Positions 50,901-62,245 of a stretch of DNA of 64,000 nt are shown here, in pieces; within the stretch, counting starts at the first letter, position 1; each line of letters begins with the position of its first letter. The stretch lies in contig OX375879.1 of assembly GCA_947359465.1 (NCBI GenBank), forward strand, positions 93,939,630 through 94,003,629, in the 5' to 3' direction. The position numbers were made by a program, and so were the translations under genes. The DNA comes from Metellina segmentata (lineage: Eukaryota; Arthropoda; Arachnida; Araneae; Tetragnathidae). The notes under the pieces were generated by a model that did not search any database, had not been told where the DNA came from, and was given only the letters and a program-made list of their open reading frames with translations.

Positions 50901-52064
50901 AGAGCAGTTTATAGTAAAATTAAATTTTTTATAACTCAATTTCATAACTTAATAGATTTTTAATAATTAAACCAGTCAATCTTTGTGATCTGGTGTGTAA
51001 TGATTGAGTGGTTGTACTGCAATTACTTTGATTCTCAATCTTTTTCCTCGTAGAAAACTAAAAATAAAACTTATTGAAAATTTGTGTGCATTGTAACTCA
51101 TATTTATCTTTTGAATGCCTACTTTCAAAACTATCATCTTATTCTTATACTATATTCCTGAGATATACTTTCATTGTAAAACAAAAACTAAATCATACAA
51201 ACTAGAATTGTTTCATGATTTTCCTTTAGATCTGAGTGAATAGTTTCAAAAATGGAATTTTTAATTGCATATAAAATTTAAAACACATTTTTTAATCACA
51301 AATACTCAGTTTTAAATTTGTGACTAGTATAAATAATAATAAAAAATAAATCTTGCAGAATAGTTTTAGTATGATCTATGCAAGTGTCAAAGAATATACA
51401 CTATTATCAGTTTAAAATACGTGAAAAACTTTAGTGTGTACAGGCAAAAATACTTAAAGATATATAAAAGTCCATACCACTATTAAATACAATATTTAAA
51501 TAAAACTCTGTAACCTTACATTCAATATAAACATAAGTTGCCCAAACACCTCTTTCATGAGGAAAGGATCTAATTTTTCCTCCATGATTTGATGGATTTG
51601 TATCAACTACATCATCTGGAATATCCTTGTACATTTGTTGGATGGCTGATGGCATAGGCAATGCTTCCCTGAAATTATAACAAAACTGTGGAATATTATT
51701 GAAGATAAATACAATTACCTTTTAAAAATAAGCGACCAATACGATCATAAAAGCGACAAGGTTTTTAGATGTGTTTCGAATATTTCACATAAATAGAACA
51801 CATAGCATTGAGTATGCTGTCAGACACAATTAATAACACTTTTTCAAACAGAGAACCTGTTTTGTGTTTGAACATTAGATTTCTTCGAAAAATTTATAAC
51901 TGATACTAAATTAAGGAATACCATTTCGATGTTTCATCAAAAAATCTCTGTTTTGTTTCGTTTGTAGTTTTAGAAGAGTCAATTTTCAATGGATTCTCCG
52001 TTTTGCCTTCATCTTCGTTGTTTTCTGACTCGTCAGACGAATAATCGACAAGGCGAAAATTCAT
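44841..52064 (-). CDS. USB1: U6 snRNA phosphodiesterase 1 (seven exons, complete)
   Basis: Joined exons on the minus strand: 52064-51922, 51668-51520, 50597-50414, 48867-48814, 46944-46839, 45178-45098, 44951-44841. They total 828 nt, 275 aa, frame kept at every GT-AG join. USB1 is a nuclear 2H-family exoribonuclease that trims the oligo(U) tail of U6 snRNA and leaves a terminal phosphate, stabilising U6 for splicing. The two catalytic HxS motifs are present: HVS at 129-131 and HLS at 217-219. Other family blocks are NHGGKIRSFPHERGVWATYVY (75-95, continuous), LRHHWIEPFI, EEKTRTFLGM and CKSGNKLF near the end. The N-terminus (LVDYSSDESE plus an acidic tail) is the usual disordered lead. Length is close to human (265 aa). 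An in-frame stop lies upstream of the first ATG with no other ATG between. Confidence 0.95.
45098..45178 (-). CDS. USB1: USB1 exon 6 (second HxS motif)
   Basis: Residues 213-239: NPSFHLSFGSCVG carries catalytic H217 and S219. Exactly 27 codons, phase 0 at both ends. Confidence 0.94.
46839..46944 (-). CDS. USB1: USB1 exon 5
   Basis: Residues 177-212: TFLGMKVHIGYERLLKLSKK and VDECLSEFKLPCFYE. Donor GAG|GTAAGT. Confidence 0.94.
47055..47088. repeat. Poly(A) tract in USB1 intron 4
   Basis: An uninterrupted A run of about 20 bases. There is no identifiable retroposed gene on its left. Confidence 0.6.
48814..48867 (-). CDS. USB1: USB1 exon 4 (54 bp)
   Basis: Residues 159-176 plus two bases: LEVYENEEKTR corresponds to the vertebrate KIYTNQEKTR strand. 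Found by frame continuity and flanking TTCTAG and GTAAGC. Confidence 0.9.
49359..50345 (+). mobile_element. Non-autonomous Helitron (USB1 intron 3)
   Basis: Starts TCTCTACAAGTATAAAAGG after an A and ends GCAGTGGCTAGT before a T, the A^T insertion and 5' TC / 3' CTRRT ends of Helitrons. A short hairpin, GCCAAC (50314-50319) with GCTGGC (50325-50330), lies 11-15 nt before CTAGT, as the family requires. No target duplication, as expected. The 987-bp interior is non-coding. It contains two related GTAGCAAT...TTAGTGAGCAG units near the 3' end and the GATCGTTAAAGA block shared with 15170-15540. Confidence 0.8.
50414..50597 (-). CDS. USB1: USB1 exon 3 (first HxS motif)
   Basis: Residues 98-158 plus two bases of Arg159: FHVSLSKTLKLRHHWIEPF carries catalytic H129 and S131. 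Donor TATAG|GTAAGT. Confidence 0.95.
51520..51668 (-). CDS. USB1: USB1 exon 2
   Basis: Residues 48-97 plus one base: PMPSAIQQMYKDIPDD and RSFPHERGVWATYVYIE. Acceptor TTTCAG|GGAAGC, donor GAAT|GTAAGG. Confidence 0.95.
51922..52064 (-). CDS. USB1: USB1 exon 1
   Basis: Residues 1-47 plus two bases of Trp48: acidic low-complexity N-terminus starting MNFRLVDYSSDESE. Donor AAATG|GTATTC, an atypical but GT site that keeps frame. Confidence 0.85.
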
Positions 52065-52303
52065 TGAACGGATTTTAAACCAGAAACTCCGTTGGTTTCG
52101 TCAATTCAATCGTTTTCTTTTGTCATTATGTTGCCTGCTGTCAGTATCTGAAATCGCAAGCGAGCGAAACAAACAAGCGAATGTTTTGGTTATGTAATGG
52201 TGGCTTTTGCTCCATCCTGTTATTCTCTTTTGCTGCTCCTAACTAGAAGACAAGGTAAAAATCGCTGAAAAAGAAAAAAACATGCGATGTTACGAATTGA
52301 TTC
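52065..52303 (-). promoter_or_regulatory. USB1 5' flank (putative promoter and 5' UTR)
   Basis: The region upstream of the USB1 ATG before the next SINE. It is less AT-rich than its surroundings. No TATA box is evident. The SINE at 52304 lies only 240 bp upstream of the ATG. Confidence 0.4.
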
Positions 52304-52635
52304 GCCGACCAACCGGTATTGTAGTTAAGGTGTTAGCCTCTAGTTCGGAAGTTTCCTGGTTCGAATCCTGGTCCAGGCATGGATGTTTGTAAGCTTATGG
52401 TGTAGAGGCGGCTGGTGCACCTTAAATCTGTCGTGGCCGAAAGTCATCACGTTGGGTTGGTGTGAAAGTTTGGAGAATGGGGTGCCAGCTCAAGTGTTGC
52501 TTCGTCATCTGACTGTGGTTCAAAATTACGAGGTTTTGTCCTCGAATCTTTCCCTTAAAGGACTGATCCCGGACCGTCGTCAATAGCCCGTTGTGTTGCT
52601 CTAGTACGACATTAACTAAAAATTACCAATTACTA
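52304..52635 (+). mobile_element. tRNA-derived SINE, family A
   Basis: The only plus-strand full copy here. Head GCCGACCAACCGGTATTGTA, B box GGTTCGAATCC, tail ...ACTAAAAATTACCAATTACTA. Flanked by TTACGAATTGATTC (52290-52303) and TTACGAATTAATTC (52636-52649), a 14-bp duplication with one difference. Confidence 0.9.
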
Positions 52636-52784
52636 TTACGAATTAATTCAATCCCTCAGAGTAATTCTGTTTTGATTTATGATTCATTCAAATAATAAAA
52701 CTTTTAAATTACATTTGAGAAAAATGCCAAGTTACATCAGTAGTTGTGAAACACATAAACAGGTTACTAAAGCCATTTATATCA

Positions 52785-52900
52785 CTTGCTCCTGCGTGAC
52801 ATTAAGGTGCTGATCGCTGATGATCGTGATTGGCTGAGAAATTTCCTCATCGTAATGACTGAGGAAGCATCAAAGCCAATCTTGTCGCCAATCTAATGTA
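52785..52900. repeat. Dispersed repeat, inverted partner of 62246
   Basis: TGACATTAAGGTGCTGATCG, ATCGTGATTGG and TGAGAAATTTCCT reappear in complement at 62280-62365 (GATCAGCACCTTAATGTCA and so on). Class unknown; non-coding. Confidence 0.65.
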
Positions 52901-53476
52901 AGATTCTAGCAGTCCTGGAGAACCATCAGCATTTGCATCGATGGAAGGAATTATGATGGTGGGTTGGTCATAATTAACGGTCAGTTGCATATTTTTTGAA
53001 TTATTTCATTCCTTTATCCCTATCACTTTGTGTGTTTTATTGTTCATTTGCTACGCTAAATGGTGAATCCCGTTGTGTTAGCTTGTTTTTTAATGCTAAC
53101 CAACGAAATTTACTTTTTGGTGGGCAGATGAAAATTCTCTTGGTCAATTGCTTTCTTTCTTCCTTCATATTCAGATGGCCCTTTGCGCCTTAAAATCCCA
53201 ATCAAACCATGTATTTTAACAAATCATGAGAGTTATCCTTGAATCCTTTCTTTCAGGATTGATCTCAGACTGTCACCAATAACCTGTTATATTACACAAG
53301 TGCACGAAATTCAACTTCCTACCAACATATTTGAATATTTATATCTAAAACCAAAAAGTGAACTGTAGTGTTAAAGTTCATGAAAGAGTGTTATTTAAAT
53401 TGTTGTTGATGTGTCTTCCAGACCCCTGTTAGGTTTAGTAGATTGTCAAAAGAAAAAATGACAAAATTTCAAGACA
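52901..53476. other. SINE tail fragment and unassigned DNA
   Basis: A family A 3' tail fragment lies at about 53236-53320 (TCTTTCAGGATTGATCTCAG, then CACCAATAACCTGTT). The words CTTTGTGTGTTTTATTGTTC and GTGAATCCCGTTGTGTTAGC near 53.03-53.08 kb recur near 55.73-55.78 kb. No exon was seen. Confidence 0.45.
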
Positions 53477-54845
53477 TTGTTAGTAAAAATAATATTAGTA
53501 AGAACAATGATTTTCATAGGTTTAGGAATGTTTCCGGGGGATCCATATTACATTGAGCTAAAATCGGAAGTTAAGCCTGTGATAAAAGTATTCTGTCTTG
53601 GATTTGAAGAAAGAATTTTGGCAAGTACGATGAACCGAGTGCAGATTTGTGAAGCTTTAATACTCCATTTGGTAGATACCAGTTTTTGAGATTGCCTTTT
53701 GGCATAGCATCTGCTCCTGGGCTTTTTTTTAAAAGCGAAATCTAAATTTATTTGAGGGAATAGAAAATGTTGAAGTGTATTTTGATGTAATTGTTAATGG
53801 CAGTAATGAAAGTGAACATGACCAAACTCTGTCTAAAGTATTTAACAGAGCTAGAGAAAACAACATAAAGTTTAACCCTGAAATGTTCCAATATAAAGTA
53901 CCAGAAGTTAAATATGTGGGCAAATGATATCTAAGGAAGGAATAAAAGCAGATCCACAGCATAATAGGACAGTTACAGAAATGAAGTTCATACCAAATGT
54001 TTGCACTATTACCTCTCCCTTGAGAAATCTAATAAAAGATTGTGTGGACTTTATTAGTTGGTGTAAAGAGCACAAGGAGGCATTTGAGAAAGTACGAAAC
54101 CCATTGAGCTCTGCAACTGTTTTAAGTGTAATAGTTCAAAACAAATATAATTCAATGTGACAGCTCAAAAGATGGATTAGGAGCTTGTCTGATTCAGGAG
54201 GATCACCCTATATAATTGTGTCCAGAAGTCTCACTGAGACTGAGGAAAATTATACTCAAATTGAAAAAGAAATGCTATTGATTGTGTTTGCTGTACACAT
54301 AAAAAAATTTATTCAAAATTATCATAAGCCACTCATTACAATTGTAAATAAGCCAATATGTAATAGTGACTACAAAAAGTGTTGTTAAAATTTCAATATG
54401 AAATTGAGTGTGTAAAAGGTATTTAAATGTTTCTTGCAGAAACACTGTCTCGGACATATCTTAAAGATAAGGTCAGTGATGAGGATGACCCAGAGTTGTT
54501 AAGTGTTCATGCTGTTAAGCAATTTCCAATAAGTAAACAAAGGGTAACTCAATTTAAAAATGCTATTCAAAATGATCCTGAGTTACAAATAGTGTATGAT
54601 TATTGTGATAAAGGCTGGCCTGCTCAGATCCAGAAGGTTCCTGCTAATATAAAATATTTCTTCAAGTTCAGAAATGATTTGAATATAGAATTTGGGTTAT
54701 TGCTTAAAGATTCCAAAGTTGTCATACCTCCTTCTCTCAGAAATGAAATGCTGGTCTTAATACACGAGGGACACTTTGGTGTGGAGAGGAGTACTGAAAT
54801 TAAAAATTTAAGACTTGCAATTCTAGGTTTGGGATTTATTCGGTA
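53477..54845 (+). pseudogene. Ty3/gypsy retrotransposon pol remnant (RT, RNase H, integrase N-terminus)
   Basis: In order, and in several frames: PGDPYYIELKSEVKPV before the polymerase; the RT core with a VEVYFDVIV block, where a Y-F-D-D motif is expected but the second Asp is replaced by Val; FNPEMFQYKVPEVKYVG; SPLRNLI with the thumb; RSLTETEENYTQIEKEML typical of RNase H; then the integrase zinc-binding region (ILIHEGHFGVERS-like HEGH...G). At least four frame breaks or stops and a deletion between RT palm and thumb make it inactive. No long terminal repeats flank it. The final 139-codon frame (54427-54846) is the longest intact piece. Confidence 0.85.
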
Positions 54846-55194
54846 GTTGTTAGTGACAACATTCCATTCAATAGTTTTGAGTAAGAACTTTGCAATGGAA
54901 TGGGACTTTGAATGAATTTTTGTAATTCCACGATAATCTCAGAGTAATGGTATGCCTGAAAGAGCTGTGGGTATTGCCAAAGCAATACTTAAAAAAAGCA
55001 TTTGACGATTAATATAGAGTGAGTTGTAGGGTTAATGGAGTATAGGATTACCCCTATCTCAGAATTCAATTTATCTCCTGCACAACTGTTATGTGGTCAT
55101 AGATTAAAAACAAAAATTCCTATTCATAAAAAATTATGAAATCCTGCAGTATTCAAAGATGTGGAAAAAGAGTTGTCATTAGACATTAGGGTTG
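54846..55194. other. Possible 3' continuation of the gypsy remnant
   Basis: Short pieces such as NGMPERAVGIAKAIL and FNLSPAQLLCGHRLKTKIP, in two frames at 54.95-55.13 kb, resemble the end of a gypsy-type integrase core (GxxERxVxxxKxxL, SPAxLLxGRxLRT), so pol probably extends to about 55140. It is heavily decayed. Confidence 0.6.
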
Positions 55195-55385
55195 TGGCAA
55201 AATGAGTGCCCATGCCCACTGCACTATCAACCTGTGAGTTGTAGGCACTGTGGATGTGATTCCTCCCTGGGTGTATTTCTCTCATCTGTGTCAGTAAAAA
55301 TTTCACTGTGTGCAGGTCTATTACTTGTTGTATAACTTGTGTCTGTTGCAGAATACCCAAATATTGCCCTTGCACCATAAAAAGT
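55195..55385 (+). mobile_element. tRNA-like SINE, family B
   Basis: Starts with a tRNA-like segment (CCCACTGCACTATCAACCTG ... GATGTGATTCCTCCC), then GGGTGTATTTCTCTC, TTTCACTGTGTGCAGG and CCCTTGCACCATAAAA. Matches copies at 39770 and 56503. Confidence 0.7.
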
Positions 55386-55390
55386 CAGCC

Positions 55391-55480
55391 CGTCAGGAAT
55401 CTTTCCCTTCAGGATTGATCCTAGGTTGTAATCAATACCATGTTAAGAGTTGACTGGTGTGGCGTAAATTCAACTGCCTG
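55391..55480 (+). repeat. SINE family A 3' tail fragment
   Basis: AATCTTTCCCTTCAGGATTG and CAATACCATGTTA match the distal family A body. A similar tail lies near 53236, again close to gypsy and SINE B debris. Confidence 0.5.
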
Positions 55481-55519
55481 CATATATTTTTTCTTCCGAT
55501 TGCAGGGACTTATGAACTC

Positions 55520-55687
55520 AATCATTATGCCAGAAGTGATGACCACTTGTGCAGGAGCACCCAGTAAAAGGACCATCTTTGCTCGTAACAAAGGACAGCA
55601 TAATTTTACATCCATGCCCTGGACACAGATTTGAACCAGGAACCTTCCAATCCAGATGCCAACACCTTAACCACTAGACCAGTCGGC
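55520..55687 (-). mobile_element. tRNA-derived SINE with the 25113-type body
   Basis: The head at right (GCCGACTGGTCTAGTGGTTA, minus strand) has a clear B box (GGTTCAAATC). The body shows AGCATAATTTTACATCC and GATGACCACTTGTG, matching the complement of the SINE at 25113. Confidence 0.7.
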
Positions 55688-56502
55688 AGGCCTACATATT
55701 TAATTCCTTTTTATGGAATGTTCCATAATTTATTGTTCGCTTGCTATGCTAAATGGTGAATCGTGTTGAGTTTGCTTGTTTTTAAATGCTACTCAACAAA
55801 ATTCACTTTTTAGGGACAGTGAAGATTTTTGTTGAATCACATATTTGAATCTTAATAAGTATTGTTCACTTTCTTTATTATTTGCAAGCTCCATTGAGTT
55901 AGCTTGTTTTTAATGCTATCTAGCAAAATTAATTAAGAATATTTTGTGTTAAAAAAATATTCCTTTTTCTAATAGATGTGGTGTATGTGTGTGCTTTCAT
56001 CAATTTTTTTGCAAGAACCACCAAAATGAAAATTTTTTGGCTGTAGTAAATTGTTCTGCTGATTTGTGTTAAATATGTTTAAAGTATCTCATTAAATTCC
56101 TTTATTGCAAGTTTTTTTAGGTGAAAAATAGAATATTTTGACTAAATAAGAGCTCAAATGGCTTGACACATTTTACGAATTATCAAAATTTTATTTGAAA
56201 AAACCTGAATGTCCCATTTTTAGCCTCCACTCCCAACCATCTGTTTGTCACTGAATTGATATAGGATAGGATAACTGTATGTCTGATCACATTCCTTATT
56301 ACTCAAAACCGGATTTTTAATTTATTCTTAAGGTAAAAGTTACTTCAGTAGATACCATTTAAATATAAAAAAATTTTGTTCTCTGAAATACATATTATAT
56401 ACTACATACTTTTTATTTTTGGAGAATATTTGGGATATTTTTAAACTTTTCTTCTTTATGCTAGTACTTTTTTAAATTTCAATAATTTATTCCCACAACA
56501 CT
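55688..56502. other. No supported gene
   Basis: Contains three diverged repeats of TTGTTCGCTTGCTATGCTAA and GAGTTAGCTTGTTTTTAATG at 55.73-55.92 kb. No exon was seen. Confidence 0.4.
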
Positions 56503-56705
56503 AAGGTTGTGGGTATGTTCACTGCTCTATCAACTTCCAAGTTGTAGGTGGCGCAGATTCAATTCCTCCCTGAATGCATTTCTCACTTGTATGTCAGTAA
56601 AATTGTCTTTGGGTGTGTATGTCCATTATTTGACATTGTATGTCCTGCGCATTGTGCAGTATGGTCCAATTTGGCCCTTGCACCATAAAACCCCAAACCA
56701 CAACA
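56503..56705 (+). mobile_element. tRNA-like SINE, family B
   Basis: The clearest family B copy: AAGGTTGTGGGTATGTTCAC, CTCTATCAACTTCCAAGTTG, B-box-like GATTCAATTCC, then CTTGCACCATAAAACCCCAA at the 3' end. The head differs from family A, so it is a separate tRNA-derived lineage. Confidence 0.75.
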
Positions 56706-58400
56706 CTAAAATAAATTTAAAATTGCCAAGCAAGATCTCAGAAAGAGTCAAATAATGAGAAGAAAAATATTTTTGATTTCAATTAACTATCTCTTCCACC
56801 ATTAAATAAAGTCTAATGTTTCATAGATGTTCAAAATTTGTTACTCTAATTATCTTGCATCATTACTATGAAAACTTCACATTAAGCAGTTTATTAATTC
56901 CTGAGAAAACAATACACAAGTTTCGATGAAATTTAAAAGAATACATAAGGGTATAGAAGAATTTTTTAAAGTGTAAAGAGTGAAGTGCCTAACTTAATTT
57001 TCTCCCAATCAAAAATATTGCATTTAAATACAACCAGTTTATAAAATGAAAGATAAATTACCATGAATGTATTACATCTAGTTGAAGATAAAAACAAATG
57101 TATTTTATATCATTAATTTCTAGTCAAAAAATAGTAAATTAGGATTCTCATGTTTTTAGACACATGGCTTATTTTATGTAAGATTTTGAGTTCTGATAAA
57201 ACATTTAATACTTAAAATACAAATCTTGAAAATCTTATTAGAGTATAAAACTTTTGTGAAAAATAACATAAAATTCTGAATATTAGGAAAATTAAAGATA
57301 TTGCCCCCCCCCCCTCTTTATATAGAATATAATACATACACATCCTTTCTTAATGATATATCCTTATTTAATTTATGAACAATGTTAATTTTAACATTGG
57401 ATATACTACAAAGCATTGTTAAAACAAAATTACAGCAACAATTTTCTTTTTTTTATATATATATTTATGTCTACGCTTTAAAAGTGTCCTATGTAAATTG
57501 TTTAAAACAAAACTGAATTTTATAATAAATTATGTATTTTTATATATGTATTCATATCTAAAAGTGGTATATTCCAGCATGTATAAACAACTAATTTGAA
57601 AGACGCGTGTTTACAAGCAGTTAGTTAATTCCATCCATTGTTAATGCAATCTATTTGAAAAACATTGCAAAGGTAGACATAATAAGCTCATTCCAAATAA
57701 TGATTTAGAATGGTAAACTAATTTTTCTTCCTTTTTTTATAACAGCTGTAAGTAATGTAGATAAACAGATAACAGAAGAGGATTATTTCTACCAACACAA
57801 TTAGTAGATATAAAACTTACCCATCAACTTCAGATGAACACAAATAAATCTTGTTTTTGACTTATTATGACACCACTAATTTATTATTTCTTTTTGATAC
57901 CTACGGTGCTTTTGAGCTACATATACTTTACTTTCTGAAAAACAATAACTATGTAAACTTACGACTAATACCAATTGGACTGAAGCCATTTATCACCAAC
58001 GATTGCATAACTGTACATATGCAGTAAAGTTTAAAAATCCAAACAAATTTTTAAATAGTGATGTATATATATATATATATAGAACACACAATCTAAGTAT
58101 TTTTTGGCAGCAAATGATTATGCACCTTCTTACAAAGGATACACAATGGATGTGTATTTTCAAGGAATTTATCAAACGAGAAGCTTGTTGAATTGTTAGC
58201 ATCTATGTAAAGACAAGTATACCGGAACACCTAGTTTAAAAAAAATTGACAAAAGAAAAGGAGTGGTTTTCTTTTGATATGTTAAATTTAAAATCACAAA
58301 TAAATGTAAATAGACTCTACCAATTAAAAAAATATTGAAAACTTTATTAAAACTAAAAACATGTTGGAATTGTCAATTTGAGAAAATGGTAGGGGAGAAA
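56706..58400. other. Gene-free AT-rich DNA
   Basis: C-tract near 57304 and short (TA)n near 57456 and 58065. No exon, RNA gene or recognised element was seen. Confidence 0.4.
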
Positions 58401-59043
58401 GGGGCTAGTGTAGACAATTTTTACAAATTCGGCTAAAAAGTATACTAAATATCATTTTTGACCTATCAACTATTTTTTAATGTGCTTTAACTCTTTTATT
58501 TTGGTTGACATTATAAAGTATTGGCAGTATAATTTTTTAATTATCTTTTATTTAAAAAAGTTCTTTTTGTCCACACTAGCCCCATGTCATGGAATACCAT
58601 GTTGACACGTTAGAATACTGATTATACAATGTAATACAACTCATGAATGTATGTAAAACCAAAATGAAATCAATTTTAGCCTAAACAGTATAATTCCTTA
58701 TAAATGTTAATCTTAATAAATCATATTCAATTAATGTTAAGCCCAATAAATTTGTAGTTAAGAACTGCACTCAATTATAGATGTAGCTCAAAGACAAATC
58801 AGCACAATAAGAAAGCTATTTTTAAGTTTTATTTAGTGGGGAAATGATTTTAATGTAGAAATGGGATCCATTTTACAATGTAGTTAGATAAATCAATATT
58901 AAATGTCAGTAATGAAAAAAAAGGAAGGAATATTTTTTACATAAACAATCTTATTTAATGAATAGCCTAAAATGTAATATTTAACCCATGTTTTATCAAT
59001 GAAAGCTAAATTTGGCTGGTGTGGACATGTCCACACTAGCCCC
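58401..59043. mobile_element. Element with GGGGCTAGTGTRGACA ends
   Basis: GGGGCTAGTGTAGACA (58401) opens the segment and TGTCCACACTAGCCCC (to 59043) closes it as an inverted repeat. A further internal copy, GTCCACACTAGCCCC, lies at 58569. The right end is itself a near-perfect 26-bp palindrome (59015-59040). No target duplication could be fixed and there is no coding frame. Confidence 0.55.
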
Positions 59044-59745
59044 GTGAAGCCATTTGGGTTTTTTTAGGCCTACTACTGGTTAATTTTAACTATATAGAGC
59101 AAAAGTGAATATCAAAATACCTATTCATTAATAACATACATGCAACATATTTTTACATTTATAACTACCCTTCTTAAAAATATTGAATTAAATTTGTCTA
59201 ATCTAGTAATTAAAAAACAAATCAGGAACAAACTTTTCCACCATGAAAACCTTGTTTTATAAATTGCTACTAAACTATCAAGTGTGTTGTCATGCAACTG
59301 CATATGGAAGTTTATATCACTGTTGTTATTCTGTAAAAACTTGAGATTTTGACTGATAAATAGCAAATTATTCAAGTTCTTCACACAAGCCCCCTTCTCC
59401 CTACGTAGAACATGTATTTATTGGCACTACCTTCTGAATACTTCACAATTCTTCCTTAAACCCTCTTACGCATTTCAATGCTAAATTCACCAGCTTTACA
59501 GCTAAAATCTCAAGTGAAATAGGTTTCCTACCTGAGTATGTATTGTCATTGGTTGCTCAATTTAACTGTCCGAGCTTAATCAGTAGTGTCAATCATACTT
59601 CCTTACATTCATAAAGGACAAATTAAGTTTCCTTTTTTTAATGGGATTTACCTATACCATATAAAAAACATTTGCTATTGGTATGCTGTGTATGGGGAAG
59701 TTTCTGGTAAATTTCAGGTATTTCTCATAAAGATAATGGAAATAC

Positions 59746-61286
59746 CAGGATTTAAAAAAATCATGATTTTTTTCTTCTTTTAAATCAAGTAATCTGATTT
59801 TTTTATTTAAATTTCTGTAGGGCCAAAAAAAAATGGTTTGTTTCCTGTAACCCGACCGACCCTAAAATTACAATACAAAAGATCTGACCCTAAATATATA
59901 TATATTTTTTAAATTAAAATTTAATTTAATTAAAAAACATGTCTGTTAAAAGGATTAACATTATATTTCAAACTCTTTAGGGGTGAATAAGCAGTTAAAC
60001 CTGAAGTAAAATTATAAATACCCGAGTACATTGACCCACAAAAATAAATATACCCAGGTATTTTACATCACTGATCAATTTTAAATCCCACATTAATACT
60101 CGGACATTTCCTTTTGCATATTTGCTAAAAATATTTAGCAAACAAAAAACTTTTCCCACTTACCTACCCTAATATTTTTGCTCATGTTACAGGAAATAAA
60201 TCTTTTTTTTTTTTTTGGCCTAGGCCCTTTTACTCTGTTTTTATAACATAATTATATCTAAATTCGTAACATAATTATATCTAAATTCGTAAAATAAAGA
60301 ATTGAGTTTTTGACATAACATTTAAACCAATATTTATTTAAAGTAAACAAACAGAATTTGTGACATGGTGAATCAATATTTATTTTACTAAAAATCATAG
60401 CTTGTTAATGGTAATACATTTAAAAAGTGAATTTTCAAAATAAAAGCAATTGGTGCAATATTTGTTTAATTATAAAACACAAGTTGACATCCTACATAGT
60501 TTTTCTTTAAATTAAGTAGAGTAAATTACATCATTATGTTAAAAAATTTATCAGTAAGTGTGAAAGACCTAAATTATAGTCTGATTAGATAAATATTTAT
60601 TATGGGTCACTACTCTTAAAGGTGACAGTTTCAGGGTGCATTTTTCAAATTAAAGATGTTTATAGTGTTTAAACTTTCATTATTTCAAATAGAAAGCTCA
60701 GTTGTATTTTGTATTTAAATTATTAATCACATTAATTGTGTTATTTTGTATTTGGCTCAATTAAAAAAAAGTAGTTGAAAAATCACTATAGCTAAACCAT
60801 TGGCCACAGTCAACTAAAAGGGTAACAAGTAGTTTAGGCATACTAATGGGGTCACGGACAATATATATAGCTAAAGACTTTAAGTATTACATTATTTTAC
60901 AATGCTTCTCACACTTAAATGAATGCTTTATTGTTCGTAACATATTATAAAAATTTTGCATGAACATCGTCATAACTTTCAAATAGATGTCAACTTGTTT
61001 TTTACTTTACTGTTTGGCAAAATCCCCGACTCAACAGATTACTTAGTCAAGACACTTCAGATTATTTGCAAGTGTCCGGTGCCAAACATTTTTTCAAAAG
61101 CTGATCAGTACTGTAGCCATTAGTGCTGAAATCACCAAGTGCAGAAAGTGTAAAGCATTTGACGAGTTTTGGGATTTTCCTAGGGTGTATTTACTTAGTT
61201 ATAAAAATGTAAGAATAGTTTTGATTTAAATCAATGATTAAAAAAAATCATTTGATTAAAATCATGATTTTAATCTTGACACCCTG
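59746..61286. mobile_element. hAT-type non-autonomous element, copy 2, with nested insertion
   Basis: Left CAGGATTTAAAAAAATCATG, right AAATCATGATTTTAATCTTG followed by ACACCCTG. The 8-bp target duplication is perfect: GGAAATAC at 59738-59745 and 61287-61294. Matches the element at 34673 over about 1 kb. It contains the 400-bp element at 59821-60220 and a 26-bp direct duplication near 60246-60290. Neither copy has a coding frame. Confidence 0.88.
59821..60220. mobile_element. Nested element with GGCCAAAA ends and TAG duplication
   Basis: Left GGCCAAAAAAAAATGGTTTG with TTTCCTGTAAC, right GTTACAGGAAATAAATC with TTTTGGCC: inverted repeats of about 31 bp. It is flanked by TAG on both sides (59818-59820, 60221-60223). 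Three-base duplications point to PIF/Harbinger-like transposition, but their usual target is TTA/TAA, so the class is uncertain. No coding frame. Confidence 0.7.
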
Positions 61287-61294
61287 GGAAATAC

Positions 61295-62245
61295 TAGTGA
61301 TTTTCTATTTTTGTGAGTAAAAGTCCTGAAAAGCTATACCTGACCACAATTGTATAAAGATAGTCTGAAATTTTATACTAACAATAAACATGTGTATTCA
61401 AATCCAACATTTGAGGCCGAATAAGTTGATAGCATTGAAAATAAGATTAATTTTCTTGTATGTAAACTTTTATAAAATTGAGGCAGTTATGACAAAAAAT
61501 CCTAAAAGATGGAATTCCATGCAGCCGGATGGCCTATTTTCAATTTTCATGACCTCAATGAAGTTGAAACTTTATTTAGGATAACATGAAAAAGTATTTC
61601 ATAATTGCAAATACAAATAAGCAAATTTCATGAATAGTCACTAAATAAATGAACTGAATAAGATATTCTGACTAATATATTTTTCAATTAGAATGCTCAG
61701 ATAATGTCAGTGAAAATGGGTTATAAAAGGAGAAAATAGAATTCAGTGAGGCTTAGAGTGAAAACGTAGCTTGAGAATGATGCATGAATAAAAACACATG
61801 TTTTTAGAGTAAAGGGCAGATTTAATGTGTTCAGGGGGAAAACAACGCTTAGTTTGTTAAAAACAAATTTCTTTAGGGAATAATAATTCATGTACAGCAT
61901 CAATATTTATAGCGCAGAAAAAGAACATTTAGAAATGTCATTTTAAAGCAGAATGATTCTATACGCGATAAAAATGGCAAGAGCAAATACAAATTGTTAA
62001 AATAATATCAAAACATTAGAGGATAAATTAGCTGCATACCAAAAAGTCGATCTCATTGAATCGCTATTAAATAAAAGGCCGATTCAATAAAATCTTCCAC
62101 TTAGTACTGCAGTAGAGTTGGGAAAGAACAGCTCACACAATTCATGTTCTGCAGCCGATCAAATCAACAAGTCAAGTACTAAGAGACTACTTACTAAGCT
62201 AACACTAAGCTTCTAAGCTAACCGCACCGCAACATTTAGGTGCAG
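61295..62245. other. Gene-free AT-rich DNA
   Basis: No exon, RNA gene or recognised repeat was seen. Confidence 0.4.
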
